Notes: generated from the sequence alone by a model not told the origin. 9,899 nucleotides of DNA from Chitinophagaceae bacterium (GCA_025455245.1 JALOMX010000082.1:1-9899); one strand, 5' to 3'; positions 1 to 6,547 are shown, counted from the stretch's first letter. Program-made: numbers and translations.

Positions 1-612
1 TGGACAGATGCTGCCCGTTGGTGCGACTCTGCCATGAAACACGAACCCCTATTTGCCGCCGGCTGGCTGCTTGCCAAAGGCGATCTTTACCGCATGGCAA
101 AAAGCTATGATTCTGCGGTTTCCGCTTACCGCCAATACCTTTCCATTTTTCCGGACGATGAACAAATCCTGTTGAACCTTGCCAATACTTACGCCGAAAA
201 GGGCGATTCTATTGCTTTGCAGATCAGCAATCAGATTGCACAAATGTTTCCGGCACCCGAAACAAAAGCAAGTACGAATTTCATCAAAGGAATTTTCTAC
301 GCAACCAAACAGAATTATCCTGTAGCCCGAAAGCATTTTGACAGTGCTATTGCGCTTCGCTACAATTTCATAGAAGCATGGATGGAACGCGGTTACAGTT
401 TTTACGATGAAAAAAAATATAAGGAAGCAGCAGATAATTTTTTTCAGCTAACCAACCTGAACAAGGGAAATGCGGAAGCATGGTATTGGCTCGGCAAATC
501 GGAGGAAGCATCTGGAAATAAAGAAAAAGCAGCTAACCATTATGCAAGGGCTTACAGCCTCGACCGCAATCTGACGGATGCAAGAAGGGCGCTTGAACGG
601 TTAAAAAAATGA
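1..612 (+). CDS. TPR-repeat protein, 3' part (5' end outside window)
   Basis: The frame is open from the first base of the window to a TGA at 610-612, so this is the C-terminal ~203 residues of a longer protein; the ATG at 34 is internal to a continuous reading frame and is probably not the start. The visible part is built almost entirely of tetratricopeptide repeats. I count about five helix-turn-helix units, with typical small and aromatic positions such as 'GDLYRMAKSYDSAVSAYRQYL', 'ANTYAEKGDS', 'GIFYATKQNYPVARKHFDSA', 'AWMERGYSFYDEKKYKEA' and 'AWYWLGKSEEASGNKEKA'. TPRs are protein-protein interaction scaffolds; no enzymatic domain is visible, and whether it is a lipoprotein or exported cannot be judged without the N-terminus. 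It converges on the YigZ-family gene with only 2 nt between the two stop codons and no terminator hairpin. Family assignment is confident; function is unknown. Confidence 0.85.
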   Translation, partial: WTDAARWCDSAMKHEPLFAAGWLLAKGDLYRMAKSYDSAVSAYRQYLSIFPDDEQILLNLANTYAEKGDSIALQISNQIAQMFPAPETKASTNFIKGIFYATKQNYPVARKHFDSAIALRYNFIEAWMERGYSFYDEKKYKEAADNFFQLTNLNKGNAEAWYWLGKSEEASGNKEKAANHYARAYSLDRNLTDARRALERLKK

Positions 613-614
613 CC

Positions 615-1211
615 TTACAAGGGCTTGCATTCTACCTGATAAAGTTTTCCCAACAAGGCCACAGCCTGTTCGCTCCTGTTTTTGGGAATGGCTATCTGAA
701 TCGTGCAAAAAAGTCCCTGATCATTGCTTTCAACATGGCCGTTACAAAGCTTAACGATCCTGATAACTTCGTTCAGGTCGTGGTACGTACAACTGACGCT
801 ATAACGCATTTCAACAGGTTTTTCTACGATAGGGCACATTTGCAAAGCAAGGGCTGTAGCCATTTTGTAAGCATTTATCAGTCCCGGCACCCCAAGCAGG
901 GTACCTCCAAAATAACGAACAACCACAACCCCTGTATTGGTGATCTGCATACTGTCAAGCTGCCCGAGAATAGGCCTGCCCGCTGAACCGGAAGGCTCAC
1001 CATCATCGCTTACCCTGAATGTGTTTCCATCAGTTCCCAAACGGTAAGCAAAACAGTGATGATTGGCTTTCGGATGTTCCTTCTTTATTTCCGCTAGCCG
1101 GCTTTTAAAATCATCTGTACTGACCAGCGGAAATGCAATGGCAAGAAACCGGCTGCCACGGTCTTTATACTCCGCCTGTCCTTCTTTCAAAATGGTTTTA
1201 TAACTGTCCAT
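615..1211 (-). CDS. YigZ/IMPACT-family protein
   Basis: This 198-residue protein belongs to the YigZ/IMPACT (UPF0029) family. The diagnostic N-terminal domain is complete: 'GSRFLA' near residue 19, 'HHCFAYRLG' at 51-59, the signature 'SDDGEPSGSAGRPIL' at 68-82, and 'VVVVRYFGGTLLG' at 95-107. The C-terminal ~70 residues fit the small ferredoxin-like second domain of bacterial members. Length is typical (about 200 residues). The biochemical role of bacterial YigZ is not settled; eukaryotic IMPACT regulates translation through GCN2, and a similar role should not be assumed here. The ATG start (complement of 1209-1211) lies inside the end of ribD, giving a 14-nt overlap, so it is probably translated by reinitiation or coupling from ribD. 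Its stop is 2 nt from that of the convergent TPR gene. Confidence 0.93.
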   Translation of the reverse strand: MDSYKTILKEGQAEYKDRGSRFLAIAFPLVSTDDFKSRLAEIKKEHPKANHHCFAYRLGTDGNTFRVSDDGEPSGSAGRPILGQLDSMQITNTGVVVVRYFGGTLLGVPGLINAYKMATALALQMCPIVEKPVEMRYSVSCTYHDLNEVIRIVKLCNGHVESNDQGLFCTIQIAIPKNRSEQAVALLGKLYQVECKPL

Positions 1212-2169
1212 TATTCTTTATTCCCACTATTTTATCATCACCTGATATTATTTCTTCAAAAATGATTCCTGCATTCAGCAAAGGCGCCCTCAAACCATTT
1301 TGTACCATCAAATTCCTGTTTGTGATAATATGTACTTCATCCCAAAGCCCTTTATTGATAAAGCTATTCAATAAGGATGCTCCCCCCTCAATCAACACAC
1401 TTTGAATACCGAGCTTATATAAAGCCTCTGTTATTAATTCAGGCTCATCTGCCGAAAGCCGGGGCATTTTCAACCACCTGACCGCACCTTCCTGAAGTTC
1501 TTTTTTTTCATTCAAAATCAGCGTTAACACGTTGTCAGAAAAAAGTTTTAAGCTTTCCGGAAGCCTTAATTCCCTGTCAACCACTATACGCACCGGTTGA
1601 GGCCCGGTCCACCAACGGTTGGTCAGTTGAGGATCATCAAGCAAAGCTGTTTGGCTGCCAACCATAATGGCTGCTTCTTCGCTGCGCCATTTATGTACAA
1701 GCCGGTCCGTAATGGGAGAGCTTATTTTCAACCGACTATGATTTTCCCCCGACATAAAGCCGTCGGCCGTTTGTGCCCATTTCAGGTGCAGATATGGCCG
1801 CTTCTTTTCATGGAAGGTTAAAAATCGCTTGTTCTGCCATCGGCATTCATCCTCAAGCACACCGGTTACAACCTCTATCCCTGCATCCTGCAAAATAGCT
1901 ATTCCTTTACCATTTACCCGGGAAAAAGGGTCGCGCATGCCCACCACCACTTTTTTAATGCCTTCTGCCACAATCCGGTTGGCACAGGGGGGCGTTTTCC
2001 CGAAATGGGCACAAGGTTCAAGGGATACATAAATGGTAGATTCAGGAATCAGATGCCGGTCGGATGCAGCTACATTTTCAAGGCAATTCACCTCGGCATG
2101 AGATTCTCCGAATTTTTCATGCCACCCTTCCCCGATAATCCGGTCGTTGTACACAAGTACTGACCCCAC
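1198..2169 (-). CDS. ribD: Bifunctional riboflavin deaminase/reductase RibD, 5' end frame-disrupted
   Basis: RibD carries out two consecutive steps of riboflavin synthesis: deamination of the pyrimidinone intermediate by an N-terminal zinc deaminase, then ribosyl reduction by a C-terminal NADPH-dependent reductase. Numbering from the GTG at 2169, the deaminase zinc site is present (HAEV at 24-27; PCAHFGKTPPC at 52-62, ligands His24, Cys53, Cys62), followed by a RibD_C reductase domain from about residue 120 ('HLKWAQTADGFMSG', 'RIVVDREL', 'VLIEGGASLLNSF'). GTG 2169 is only the first standard in-frame start. The frame stays open upstream to a TAA at 2236-2238 and encodes the conserved 'GSGYVAPNPLVGSV', but no ATG, GTG or TTG lies there. 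The expected first residues sit in another frame (2184-2234). An undamaged gene would start at 2234 and encode about 350 residues, normal for RibD. The 323-codon remainder is intact, so either the lesion is recent or it is a sequence error. Confidence 0.9.
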   Translation of the reverse strand: MGSVLVYNDRIIGEGWHEKFGESHAEVNCLENVAASDRHLIPESTIYVSLEPCAHFGKTPPCANRIVAEGIKKVVVGMRDPFSRVNGKGIAILQDAGIEVVTGVLEDECRWQNKRFLTFHEKKRPYLHLKWAQTADGFMSGENHSRLKISSPITDRLVHKWRSEEAAIMVGSQTALLDDPQLTNRWWTGPQPVRIVVDRELRLPESLKLFSDNVLTLILNEKKELQEGAVRWLKMPRLSADEPELITEALYKLGIQSVLIEGGASLLNSFINKGLWDEVHIITNRNLMVQNGLRAPLLNAGIIFEEIISGDDKIVGIKNNGQL

Positions 2170-2183
2170 AAGCGGATTGGGCG

Positions 2184-2234
2184 CTACATAGCCACTCCCC
2201 GACAGCGGTGCATGTATCCGGTATGGACAATCAT
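2184..2234 (-). pseudogene. ribD: Displaced 5' fragment of ribD
   Basis: An ATG at 2232-2234 opens the short frame MIVHTGYMHRCRGVAM and stops at TAG (2184-2186). Its first eleven residues look like the usual RibD beginning, in which a 'Y-M-x-R-C' helix precedes the G-x-x-APNP segment. The continuation (GSGYVAPNP...) is found immediately afterwards but in a different frame, beginning at 2199. Only 2 nt separate the Cys codon (2202-2204) from the Gly codon (2197-2199). Family members usually have about six residues there (L-x-L-A-x-x), so about 16 nt appear to be missing. This restores frame arithmetically: 1037 + 16 = 1053 nt, 351 codons including the stop. The interpretation rests on remembered family sequences rather than an alignment. 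Confidence 0.65.
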
Positions 2235-2249
2235 ATTAAAATCAGGGCG

Positions 2250-2257
2250 CAAAGGTA
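2250..2257 (-). promoter_or_regulatory. Candidate -7 promoter element for ribD-yigZ
   Basis: The minus strand reads TACCTTTG, an exact match to the Bacteroidota -7 consensus TAnnTTTG, ending 15 nt before the original ribD ATG at 2234. Its position would give a very short leader. I see no good TTTG/TTG at the expected -33 spacing, so the call rests on the -7 box alone. Confidence 0.45.
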
Positions 2258-2275
2258 AGGCTCACCATCAAGCCA

Positions 2276-2283
2276 TACTTTTG
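2276..2283 (+). promoter_or_regulatory. Candidate -7 promoter element for prmC
   Basis: The plus strand reads TACTTTTG, matching the Bacteroidota -7 consensus TAnnTTTG, and ends only 4 nt before the prmC ATG at 2288. Transcription from it would start at or next to the start codon, implying a leaderless or near-leaderless message. No clear -33 element is visible, and the box could be fortuitous. Confidence 0.4.
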
Positions 2284-2287
2284 CCGC

Positions 2288-3157
2288 ATGACCTTTGGAG
2301 AAAGAAAAAAGAAGTTAATCGACCATTTACAGGTAAAGTATGATACAGGGGAAGCAAAGGCCATAACGGCACTTGTAACGGAAAAGATTTCAGGCAAAGC
2401 CAAAGGCCAACAACCGGGAATTGAACACCAACTGTTGACTGAGGAACAGCAAACATTATTTAACCAATATGAAACCGAACTGCTGAAAGGCCGTCCCGTG
2501 CAGTATGTTCTTGAAGAAGCATGGTTCCTAAACCGAAAATTTTTCGTTAACGAAAAGGTATTGATACCCCGGCCGGAAACAGAGGAATTGGTTATGCATA
2601 CCCATGAAAAAATCAGGCCTATGACAGATGCGGGAAAGGAAATTAAAATACTCGACATCGGTACCGGTAGCGGCTGCATAGCCATCAGCCTTGCGGCTTT
2701 ACTTCCGACGGCATCGGTTTCAGCCATGGATGTGAGCCGGGATGCCCTGAACATTGCAGAAAAGAATGCTACGGCCTCAGGGGTCCGGATCAACCTGATT
2801 TGTCTCGATGTTTTGGATGAAGAAAACTTTCCGGAACTTGAGGCATACGATGTTATCATATCAAACCCGCCATACATACCCCTTTCCGAAAAAGAAGTAT
2901 TGGATGCCCATGTTGCAGAATGGGAACCCCATATCGCCCTTTTCACCCCTGATAATGACCCGTTGAAATTTTATAAAGCCATTGCAAAACTTTGTATTGG
3001 CCACCTGAAGCCGGGAGGGTTGGCAGCCCTTGAAGGCCATCAGGCATATATGAAGGATGTATTCGGAATTTTCAATGGAAGCATCTTCAAAGACACGACT
3101 TTGGTAACCGATATTAATGACAATGAGCGGATGGTTTTTGCCACCCGCTCATTATGA
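2288..3157 (+). CDS. prmC: Peptide chain release factor N5-glutamine methyltransferase PrmC
   Basis: PrmC (HemK) methylates the glutamine of the GGQ motif in release factors RF1 and RF2 using S-adenosylmethionine, which improves translation termination. The 289-residue length is normal. The N-terminal helical RF-binding domain covers about residues 1-85 and includes 'LKGRPVQYVLEEAWF' (66-80). Then come 'IPRPETEELV' (93-102), the SAM-binding glycine motif 'DIGTGSGC' (123-130), the acidic 'MDVS' (147-150) and the catalytic 'NPPY' (193-196), the hallmark of glutamine/adenine-N methyltransferases. The ATG at 2288 is the only start compatible with a full N-terminal domain, since the next Met is at residue 103. 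It is divergent from ribD across a 53-nt gap, convergent with the downstream oxidoreductase, and has no Shine-Dalgarno sequence. Confidence 0.97.
   Translation: MTFGERKKKLIDHLQVKYDTGEAKAITALVTEKISGKAKGQQPGIEHQLLTEEQQTLFNQYETELLKGRPVQYVLEEAWFLNRKFFVNEKVLIPRPETEELVMHTHEKIRPMTDAGKEIKILDIGTGSGCIAISLAALLPTASVSAMDVSRDALNIAEKNATASGVRINLICLDVLDEENFPELEAYDVIISNPPYIPLSEKEVLDAHVAEWEPHIALFTPDNDPLKFYKAIAKLCIGHLKPGGLAALEGHQAYMKDVFGIFNGSIFKDTTLVTDINDNERMVFATRSL
3125..3150. terminator. Hairpin at the prmC 3' end, possible shared terminator
   Basis: GAGCGG (3125-3130) pairs with CCGCTC (3145-3150); after one A/C mismatch TGG pairs with CCA around a 6-nt loop (TTTTTG). The hairpin lies within the last codons of prmC and just past the 3' end of the convergent oxidoreductase gene, whose stop is at 3171. 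Neither strand has a good T-tract after the stem, so intrinsic termination is uncertain. Confidence 0.3.
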
Positions 3158-3170
3158 TTCTCAGCTATCC

Positions 3171-4634
3171 CTATGGTTTCAATTCAAAACCCGGCCGGTA
3201 CGATTTGGTTACAAACTGATTCGCATCATCAAAATTCGTAACCTTCATATTCGGGCCATCCCAAAGCAGTTTGATGTACCTGCCCGGATAATCATACCAT
3301 TTGGGATCTTTGGCAGAAGGTTTCCGGATATCGTAGCTGCGAATGGCAAGGTTTCCCATCAGGACAGTTTCTGTCAGCGGCCCCGATATGCTGAAAGGTG
3401 CGCTCAGGTTTTTAAATGCATCGCTGCCATATCCTGCTATGCAGGCTTCTACCCATTGTACATAGTGTCCTTCTTCATTGCCGGGAACACGAAACAGTTT
3501 TTTCGGAACGTTTGTGGTTTGCATCAGGTCCTTAGGCAACAGCCGCGGATTGGCGCCGTACACATCGCCCATCATTTTACCTTTTGTGCCAACCATAATG
3601 ATGCCGTTTCCGCCATCACCCATTTTATCATTCGGCCCAAGTTCTTCAGGCCGTTCGGGCTGAATACCGCCATCCATCCATACCATTTTTATGTCGGGTT
3701 TCCCCGGCTTGCCTTTAAACTTAAGAATGACATGTGATGATGGAGGACAGCTTTCCGGAAAATACCCGCGTTTAAATTCATCCACATAAACAGAACCGAC
3801 ACTGCAGGTAGCTTCCGTTGGGTAACCAAGCCCAAGAATTTTGAACGGGGCTTCCATCAGGTGACAGCCCATATCGCCAAGCGCACCGGTCCCGAAATCC
3901 CACCAACCACGCCAGTTAAAGGGAACAAGTTTATCAATGTAATCACGTTTGGCTGCGGGCCCAAGCCACAAATCCCACTTGAGTGTATCGGGCACCGCAG
4001 CTTTTTGCCCGGGCCATGGAATACCCTGCGGCCAAACGGGTCTGTCGGTAAAAACGTAAACCGTATGCACATCGCCGATAATTCCGGCATCGTACCATTC
4101 CTGCATCTGTCGCACACCTTCACCGCTTGCCCCCTGATTCCCCATTTGGGTAACCACTTTGTACTTTTCCGCGGCTTCCGTTAAGATGCGTGCCTCATAA
4201 ATGGTATGGGTAAGCGGTTTCTGCACATATACATGCTTGCCCAACTGCATGGCGGCAAGCGCCTGAATGGCATGGGTATGGTCAGGGCCGCTTACCGATA
4301 CTGCATCTATGTGCTTATGCTCCTTTTCCAATAATTCGCGGTAGTCGTGATAAAACTTTGCTTTTGGAAAACGCTCCCGGCTTTTGGCTGACCGCTTTTC
4401 ATCTACATCGCATAAGAATGCGATTTCTGCCTTGTTACTTTTATAAAAATTCCAGATATCGCTTTCACCTTTGCCCCCCACTCCTATACCTGCAATCTGA
4501 AGTTTATCGCTTGGTGCAACATAGCCCTTGCCTCCAAGAATATGTCGCGGTAAAATGTAAAACCCCGTAGCAATGGTCAGTCCGTTTTTTAAAAATGAAC
4601 GGCGTGCAGCTTGATGCTTTTTGTTTTCCGGCAT
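3171..4634 (-). CDS. Gfo/Idh/MocA-family oxidoreductase with Tat signal
   Basis: This 487-residue protein is an NAD(P)-dependent dehydrogenase of the Gfo/Idh/MocA family, whose members act on sugars, inositols or related polyols. The N-terminus carries a twin-arginine signal, 'RRSFLKNG' at 11-18, followed by a hydrophobic stretch to about residue 32, so export of the folded protein with its cofactor is likely. The Rossmann glycine motif 'GIGVGGKG' is at 49-56 and the acidic 'CDVDE' at 75-79. The usual catalytic EKP motif reads Q-K-P at 138-140 ('VYVQKPLTH'), keeping the lysine; as I recall, this variant is common in the long, secreted members of Bacteroidota and Planctomycetota. The C-terminal half is the large beta-sheet substrate domain. 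The ATG at 4634 directly precedes the signal. No sugar-utilisation genes adjoin it, so the substrate cannot be inferred. Confidence 0.92.
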   Translation of the reverse strand: MPENKKHQAARRSFLKNGLTIATGFYILPRHILGGKGYVAPSDKLQIAGIGVGGKGESDIWNFYKSNKAEIAFLCDVDEKRSAKSRERFPKAKFYHDYRELLEKEHKHIDAVSVSGPDHTHAIQALAAMQLGKHVYVQKPLTHTIYEARILTEAAEKYKVVTQMGNQGASGEGVRQMQEWYDAGIIGDVHTVYVFTDRPVWPQGIPWPGQKAAVPDTLKWDLWLGPAAKRDYIDKLVPFNWRGWWDFGTGALGDMGCHLMEAPFKILGLGYPTEATCSVGSVYVDEFKRGYFPESCPPSSHVILKFKGKPGKPDIKMVWMDGGIQPERPEELGPNDKMGDGGNGIIMVGTKGKMMGDVYGANPRLLPKDLMQTTNVPKKLFRVPGNEEGHYVQWVEACIAGYGSDAFKNLSAPFSISGPLTETVLMGNLAIRSYDIRKPSAKDPKWYDYPGRYIKLLWDGPNMKVTNFDDANQFVTKSYRPGFELKP

Positions 4635-4704
4635 AGCAATCCAATTAATTGATCTGCCAAAATATTAAAGCCGAAAGACATGACCACATTTATTTTTCTT
4701 CGGT

Positions 4705-4787
4705 CATTTTCCACCCCTGATCACATTAACCTTTTTTTTCATTTTGGGGTGCAACAAAAAAAGAAAAAACCTTGTCAGGGGAAAATG
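4705..4787. repeat. Imperfect inverted repeat in a divergent intergenic region
   Basis: CATTTT (4705-4710) and CCCCTGA (4714-4720) pair with TCAGGGG (4775-4781) and AAAATG (4782-4787), giving 13 base pairs with a 3-nt bulge and a 54-nt spacer. A competing 6-bp pairing joins CACCCC (4712-4717) to GGGGTG (4746-4751), so the two folds exclude each other. The 269-nt gap (4635-4903) around it separates the oxidoreductase from the secreted-barrel gene. It should hold both promoters, but I find no exact TAnnTTTG box on either strand. A long T-run precedes and an A-rich run follows the second GGGGTG arm. Confidence 0.4.
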
Positions 4788-4903
4788 TATTACCCGGAAA
4801 TTTCATGCAGGGCAGTCACCCAATACAAAAATCAATTTGGGGAAGCCGGTCCGCTTTTCAGGGATAAACTGTAATCAAAGGCAGTACATTAAAAACCACG
4901 CAT

Positions 4904-5695
4904 ATGAACAAACTTTACACTTTTCTCATTGCTCTTTTATTTTCACTTGCCTCTTTTGGGCAACTGAATCAAGTTACTTTTGGTTATCAGCTTTCATTAC
5001 CACAGGCAACCATGAAAAATGGATGGAACTCGGGGCATGGAATCCATTTTGGCTACCATCGGTACTTCAAAGCGATTGAAGGGTTTAGTCTGGGTGCAGA
5101 TATCGGGATAGGGAACTATGCTTTGGAGCGGCAGCCCCAACAATATGTTTTTGAAGACGGGACCATAACCAACACCGAAGCATCCCTTTCCAGTTCCCTT
5201 GCCTACGGGGCCCTTGCGGCAAGGTATGAACCGTTGTGGAGAAACAAACTTTCCCCTTTTATAGAAATCCAGGGAGGATATTTTGGGATGTACAGCAGCC
5301 TTTTTATTGAAGACCCCCGCGATCCATTGGGTTGCAGGGCCCTTGAAAGCAAAGATGTTGTGAGTTCAGGAACCGCTTTTTGGTCACCCGGACTGGGTTT
5401 TGATCTTGAACTCGGGAAGGACAAAAATGATATTCACGGATTAGCATTGAGTGCACGATATGTAATGGGGGGCCAGCTTGAATATGCCAATATGAACAGA
5501 CTATACCATACCCATAACGGGCAAACCAACGGACAACCTGAAAATACAGTTGCAGGAGAATCTCCCCTTATGGTTACCTTTATTAATGTAACGACCAATC
5601 AGTTGCACGAACATTCGGTAGCCGAACTGTATAATCATCCGCTCAGGGTGCTGCAGTTCAACCTAACCTATACCTACAGGTTTGGTAAGCATTGA
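4904..5695 (+). CDS. Secreted, probable outer-membrane beta-barrel protein, unrecognised family
   Basis: I do not recognise a named family. The 263-residue product starts with a clear signal peptide (MNKLYTFLIALLFSLASFG, cleavage probably before Gln20), so it is exported. The rest has alternating polar/hydrophobic strands rich in Gly, Tyr and Phe ('VTFGYQLSL', 'GIHFGYHRYF', 'FSLGADIGIGNYAL', 'LAYGALAARYEPL', 'PFIEIQGGYFGMYSS', 'LQFNLTYTYRFG'), the pattern of a small outer-membrane beta-barrel. A less regular loop-like segment, roughly residues 195-240, is rich in Asn, His and Gln. It has a single cysteine (in 'PLGCRAL') and no lipobox, so it is not a lipoprotein. The ATG at 4904 is the first Met before the signal peptide. 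The gene stands alone between a divergent neighbour and its own terminator at 5728. Function is unknown; an adhesin-like, transport or structural role cannot be distinguished. Confidence 0.85.
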   Translation: MNKLYTFLIALLFSLASFGQLNQVTFGYQLSLPQATMKNGWNSGHGIHFGYHRYFKAIEGFSLGADIGIGNYALERQPQQYVFEDGTITNTEASLSSSLAYGALAARYEPLWRNKLSPFIEIQGGYFGMYSSLFIEDPRDPLGCRALESKDVVSSGTAFWSPGLGFDLELGKDKNDIHGLALSARYVMGGQLEYANMNRLYHTHNGQTNGQPENTVAGESPLMVTFINVTTNQLHEHSVAELYNHPLRVLQFNLTYTYRFGKH

Positions 5696-5727
5696 AAAAA
5701 ATAAATGTCAAAGAATTCTGAACGATT

Positions 5728-5749
5728 GGCCGGACATTCCGGCCTTTTT
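5728..5749 (+). terminator. Rho-independent terminator of the secreted-barrel gene
   Basis: GGCCGGA (5728-5734) and TCCGGCC (5738-5744) form a perfect 7-bp stem around a CAT loop, followed directly by TTTTT (5745-5749). It lies 32 nt after the stop at 5695 and insulates pdxJ from the upstream gene. Confidence 0.9.
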
Positions 5750-5773
5750 CATGATCAGTAGGAACAACCGCAT

Positions 5774-5781
5774 TAGTTTTG
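5774..5781 (+). promoter_or_regulatory. Candidate -7 promoter element for pdxJ
   Basis: TAGTTTTG matches the Bacteroidota -7 consensus TAnnTTTG and lies 43 nt before the pdxJ ATG, just after the upstream terminator, the place a separate promoter would be expected. There is no clear -33 TTTG. The leader between it and the ATG ends in an A-rich run (TTTTAAAAAAAATTTCAG) in place of a Shine-Dalgarno sequence. Confidence 0.5.
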
Positions 5782-5824
5782 CCTGTTCAGGAGAAACAAG
5801 GTTTCCTTTTAAAAAAAATTTCAG

Positions 5825-6547
5825 ATGACAAAGCTTTCTGTAAACATAAATAAAATAGCTACGCTGAGGAACAGCCGTGGCGGCAACAACCCCGATGTAA
5901 AAAAAACAGCTATGGACGTTCAGATATTTGGGGCCGATGGTGTAACCGTTCACCCGCGGCCTGATGAGCGGCATATCCGTTACGCCGATGTTCGTGCCAT
6001 CAAACCCATCATTACCACAGAATTTAATATTGAAGGCAACTGCCGCGAACAGAAGTTTATCGATCTTGTGCTTGAGGTAAAACCTCATCAGGTAACCCTT
6101 GTACCGGATGCAGAAGGACAATTAACAAGCGACCACGGGTGGAATACCATCGAACATCAGCAGTATTTAAAAGATACCATTGCCGTTTTTAAAAATGCCG
6201 GTATAAGGGTATCCATTTTTGTTGACCCGGTGGTGGAAATGGTAGAAGGAGCCGCCACCACAGGAACCGACCGGATTGAACTGTATACAGAAGAATATGC
6301 CAGAAAATTTGCAACGGGCCAAAAAGAAGAAGCGATAGCACCTTATATGGCAGCAGCCGAAAAAGCCCGTGAGCTTGGCCTCGGCCTGAATGCCGGACAC
6401 GACCTCGACCGTCACAACCTGTCATGGTTCAGCAAGCACATCCCCTACCTTGATGAAGTTTCGATTGGCCATGCCCTTATTTGTGATGCCTTGTACTTTG
6501 GCCTGGAAAATACTATACAGATGTACAAAAGGTGCCTGTTGCCATAG
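5825..6547 (+). CDS. pdxJ: Pyridoxine 5'-phosphate synthase PdxJ
   Basis: PdxJ condenses 1-deoxyxylulose 5-phosphate with 3-amino-2-oxopropyl phosphate to make pyridoxine 5'-phosphate, the ring-closing step of the DXP-dependent vitamin B6 pathway; it is a cytosolic TIM barrel. The 240-residue length is typical. Motifs in order are 'LSVNINKIATLRNSRGG' (4-20), 'TVHPRPDERHI' (41-51), 'TTEFNIE' (64-70, with the catalytic-type Glu70), 'KPHQVTLVPD' (86-95), 'SIFVDP' (130-135), 'NAGHDL' (189-194, His191) and 'SIGHALI' (213-219). Where E. coli PdxJ reads N-I-D-H-I-A-T, this protein reads N-I-N-K-I-A-T, which I recall as the usual Bacteroidota form and not a defect. It is monocistronic here, with a terminator before it, its own promoter box and a convergent lon after it. 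No other pdx gene is in the window. Confidence 0.97.
   Translation: MTKLSVNINKIATLRNSRGGNNPDVKKTAMDVQIFGADGVTVHPRPDERHIRYADVRAIKPIITTEFNIEGNCREQKFIDLVLEVKPHQVTLVPDAEGQLTSDHGWNTIEHQQYLKDTIAVFKNAGIRVSIFVDPVVEMVEGAATTGTDRIELYTEEYARKFATGQKEEAIAPYMAAAEKARELGLGLNAGHDLDRHNLSWFSKHIPYLDEVSIGHALICDALYFGLENTIQMYKRCLLP

Noticed and set aside
2242..2946. 234-codon open frame on the minus strand opposite prmC
   Set aside because: It is Ser/Phe-rich with no recognisable domain and lies entirely antisense to prmC, whose motifs are unambiguous; it is a shadow frame.
3117..3737. 206-codon plus-strand frame opposite the oxidoreductase
   Set aside because: Antisense to a well-supported Gfo/Idh/MocA gene, with low-complexity composition and no start context; a shadow frame.
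4681..4706. TGACC/GGTCA inverted repeat upstream of the oxidoreductase
   Set aside because: Five to six pairs around a 14-16 nt AT-rich loop are too weak to separate from chance.
4744..5079. 111-codon plus-strand frame overlapping the secreted-barrel gene start
   Set aside because: It overlaps the signal-peptide gene in another frame and encodes no plausible domain; the 4904 frame has the signal peptide and terminator.
5825..5875. N-K replacing D-H in the N-terminal PdxJ motif as a possible active-site defect
   Set aside because: As I recall, Bacteroidota PdxJ proteins normally read this way, and the other catalytic-type residues are kept, so it is a lineage feature.
5708..6121. 137-codon minus-strand frame over the start of pdxJ
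   Set aside because: It runs through the intrinsic terminator and antisense to conserved pdxJ motifs and has no family signature.
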